From Pseudooceanicola marinus (lineage in GTDB: Bacteria > Pseudomonadota > Alphaproteobacteria > Rhodobacterales > Rhodobacteraceae): a DNA stretch of 64,000 nt. The first letter of the stretch is position 1; each line of letters begins with the position of its first letter. A program made the translations under genes and the position numbers. Shown one piece after another: positions 63,170-64,000 of the stretch. The notes beneath the pieces were generated by a model. It did not search any database, was not told the origin of the DNA, and worked only from the letters and a program-made list of their open reading frames with translations. Location: contig NZ_PGTC01000013.1 in the NCBI RefSeq assembly GCF_002786295.1, forward strand, positions 131,501 through 195,500, read 5' to 3'.

Positions 63170-64000
63170 TCACTTACCGATGCAGAACGACGAGAAGATC
63201 TCGCCCAGCAGGGTCTCGACATCCACGATGCCTACCAGAGAATCGAGCGCCCTGATAGCGGAGCGCAGCTCTTCGGCGATCAGGTCTTCGCTATAGGCGG
63301 GATCACGCAGCAGGACGCGGGCCTGGGCCAGGTCATCCAACGCGCGCAGGATTGCGACGCGGTGGCGTTCGCGGGTCGCAGTGGCGACGAGCGCGCTGCG
63401 CTGGCTGAAAACATCGGTCAGCCGGGTAACCAGGCGGTCGATCCCCTGCCCCGTCGCACCGCTGATTCCCTCCGGATCGCCGGTCAGATCCGCTTTCCCT
63501 TGCAGGACGATGTCGTCCTCGCGCAGGTCGATTCGCGGATCCTCGCCCGGTTCCAGCAGGTAGATCCGCAGGTCGGCCTCCTCGGCCCGGGCCTTTGCCC
63601 GCGCAATGCCGATGGATTCGACCTCATCTTCGGTCTCGCGCAGCCCGGCGGTGTCCAGCAGGGTCACCGGCAGACCGTTCAGGTCCATCCGAACCTCGAT
63701 CACGTCGCGGGTGGTGCCGGCGACAGCGGAGGTGATGGCCGCCTCGCGCCCGGCCAGCGCGTTCAGAAGCGTAGATTTCCCGGCATTCGGTGCGCCCAGA
63801 ATGGCAACCTCGAACCCTTGGCGCACCCGTTCGGCCACTGCAGCGCCGCGCGCCTGGGTCTCCAGCGAGGCCGCAACCCCATCCAGCAGCTCATGCACCT
63901 CGGGGCGCACGTCGACGGGCACGTCTTCATCGGCAAAGTCGATCACCGCCTCCAGCAGCGCGGCGGCGCGAATCAGATCGTGGCGCCAGCCCTGAACCAC
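63170..64000 (-). CDS. mnmE: tRNA modification GTPase MnmE (C-terminal part, cut by the window)
   Basis: The last 276 residues of MnmE are present; the N-terminal third lies beyond the right edge. The GTPase domain has [14 protein letters not shown] (G1) and [17 protein letters not shown] (G3), and the chain ends with the FCIGK motif whose cysteine is needed for activity. It modifies U34 of tRNAs together with MnmG. The stop overlaps the possible GTG start of mnmG. Confidence 0.96.
   Translation of the reverse strand: MVQGWRHDLIRAAALLEAVIDFADEDVPVDVRPEVHELLDGVAASLETQARGAAVAERVRQGFEVAILGAPNAGKSTLLNALAGREAAITSAVAGTTRDVIEVRMDLNGLPVTLLDTAGLRETEDEVESIGIARAKARAEEADLRIYLLEPGEDPRIDLREDDIVLQGKADLTGDPEGISGATGQGIDRLVTRLTDVFSQRSALVATATRERHRVAILRALDDLAQARVLLRDPAYSEDLIAEELRSAIRALDSLVGIVDVETLLGEIFSSFCIGK

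Noticed and set aside
1-64000. CRISPR arrays, insertion sequences, prophage genes, rRNA and tRNA genes
   Set aside because: No direct-repeat arrays, transposase or integrase-like proteins, terminal inverted repeats or RNA-gene patterns were found; gene content and GC are uniform.

Overview
The window is high-GC chromosomal DNA from an alphaproteobacterium, almost certainly a member of the Rhodobacteraceae (Roseobacter-like group). The pointers are the mnmE-mnmG-rsmG-parA-parB order with ParB-binding palindromes built into the mnmG and rsmG 5' ends, a rimP-nusA-ylxR-infB operon, an hrcA-grpE pair beside rph, small envelope and cytoplasmic proteins typical of this family, and short intergenic repeats of a kind common in Rhodobacterales. 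Genus cannot be settled from the sequence alone. No phage, transposon, CRISPR array, rRNA or tRNA gene was seen; the region is dense housekeeping DNA with mostly short gaps.

Layout. 0-6 kb: an export permease, alkB, the dnaK-dnaJ chaperone pair behind a heat-shock (RpoH-type) promoter, and radC. 6-14.4 kb (minus strand): glcB-glcG, a substrate-binding/OmpA fusion with a membrane-anchored partner, and secA. 14.5-17.6 kb (plus): a parvulin isomerase, argJ, mutT and a 46-residue small protein with a hairpin-rich upstream region. 17.7-24.2 kb (minus): infB, ylxR, nusA, rimP and proline iminopeptidase. 24.3-30.5 kb: ubiG, a cation exchanger, a comF-grxC-nitrilase-marR operon, an NDUFAF5-like methyltransferase and hemH. 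30.6-34.2 kb: a small membrane protein, two L,D-transpeptidases around a CAP-domain lipoprotein, and an RlmD/TrmA-type RNA methyltransferase. 34.2-39.5 kb: hslO, a CoA-type Nudix enzyme, CCA transferase and an ABC exporter, then a second Nudix gene. 39.5-41.3 kb: a divergent response-regulator/PP2C phosphatase and HPt pair with a CtrA-type box between them. 41.4-45.9 kb: ilvA, argG, an SCP2 protein, cspA and a methyltransferase. 46-51.4 kb (minus): an aminotransferase/sulfotransferase-like pair, a secreted DUF7282-like protein, ribokinase and malic enzyme. 51.5-58.9 kb: mutS, grpE-hrcA, and the rph-rdgB-hemW-DUF454 chain. 59-64 kb (minus): the chromosome-partition/tRNA-modification cluster, cut at the window edge inside mnmE.

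How the parts work together. Protein folding and export are well represented (DnaK, DnaJ, GrpE, HrcA, Hsp33, SecA, parvulin), as are translation and transcription factors (IF2, NusA, RimP, YlxR, RsmG, MnmE/G, RNase PH, CCA transferase) and carbon or amino-acid metabolism (malate synthase G, malic enzyme, ArgJ, ArgG, IlvA). The ParA/ParB genes sit next to two perfect 16-bp ParB-site palindromes, with two weaker copies further away, which suggests the replication origin lies near the right end.

The most interesting leads are: (1) a four-base-overlapping pair of a class IV aminotransferase that appears to lack the usual PLP-binding glutamate and a P-loop sulfotransferase-like protein; (2) the TTAA-N7-TTAA palindrome between the phosphatase and HPt genes; (3) an intrinsic terminator placed between a candidate promoter and the rimP start; (4) the 46-residue gene with two strong inverted repeats upstream; and (5) the dispersed repeat and cloverleaf-like elements at gene ends.
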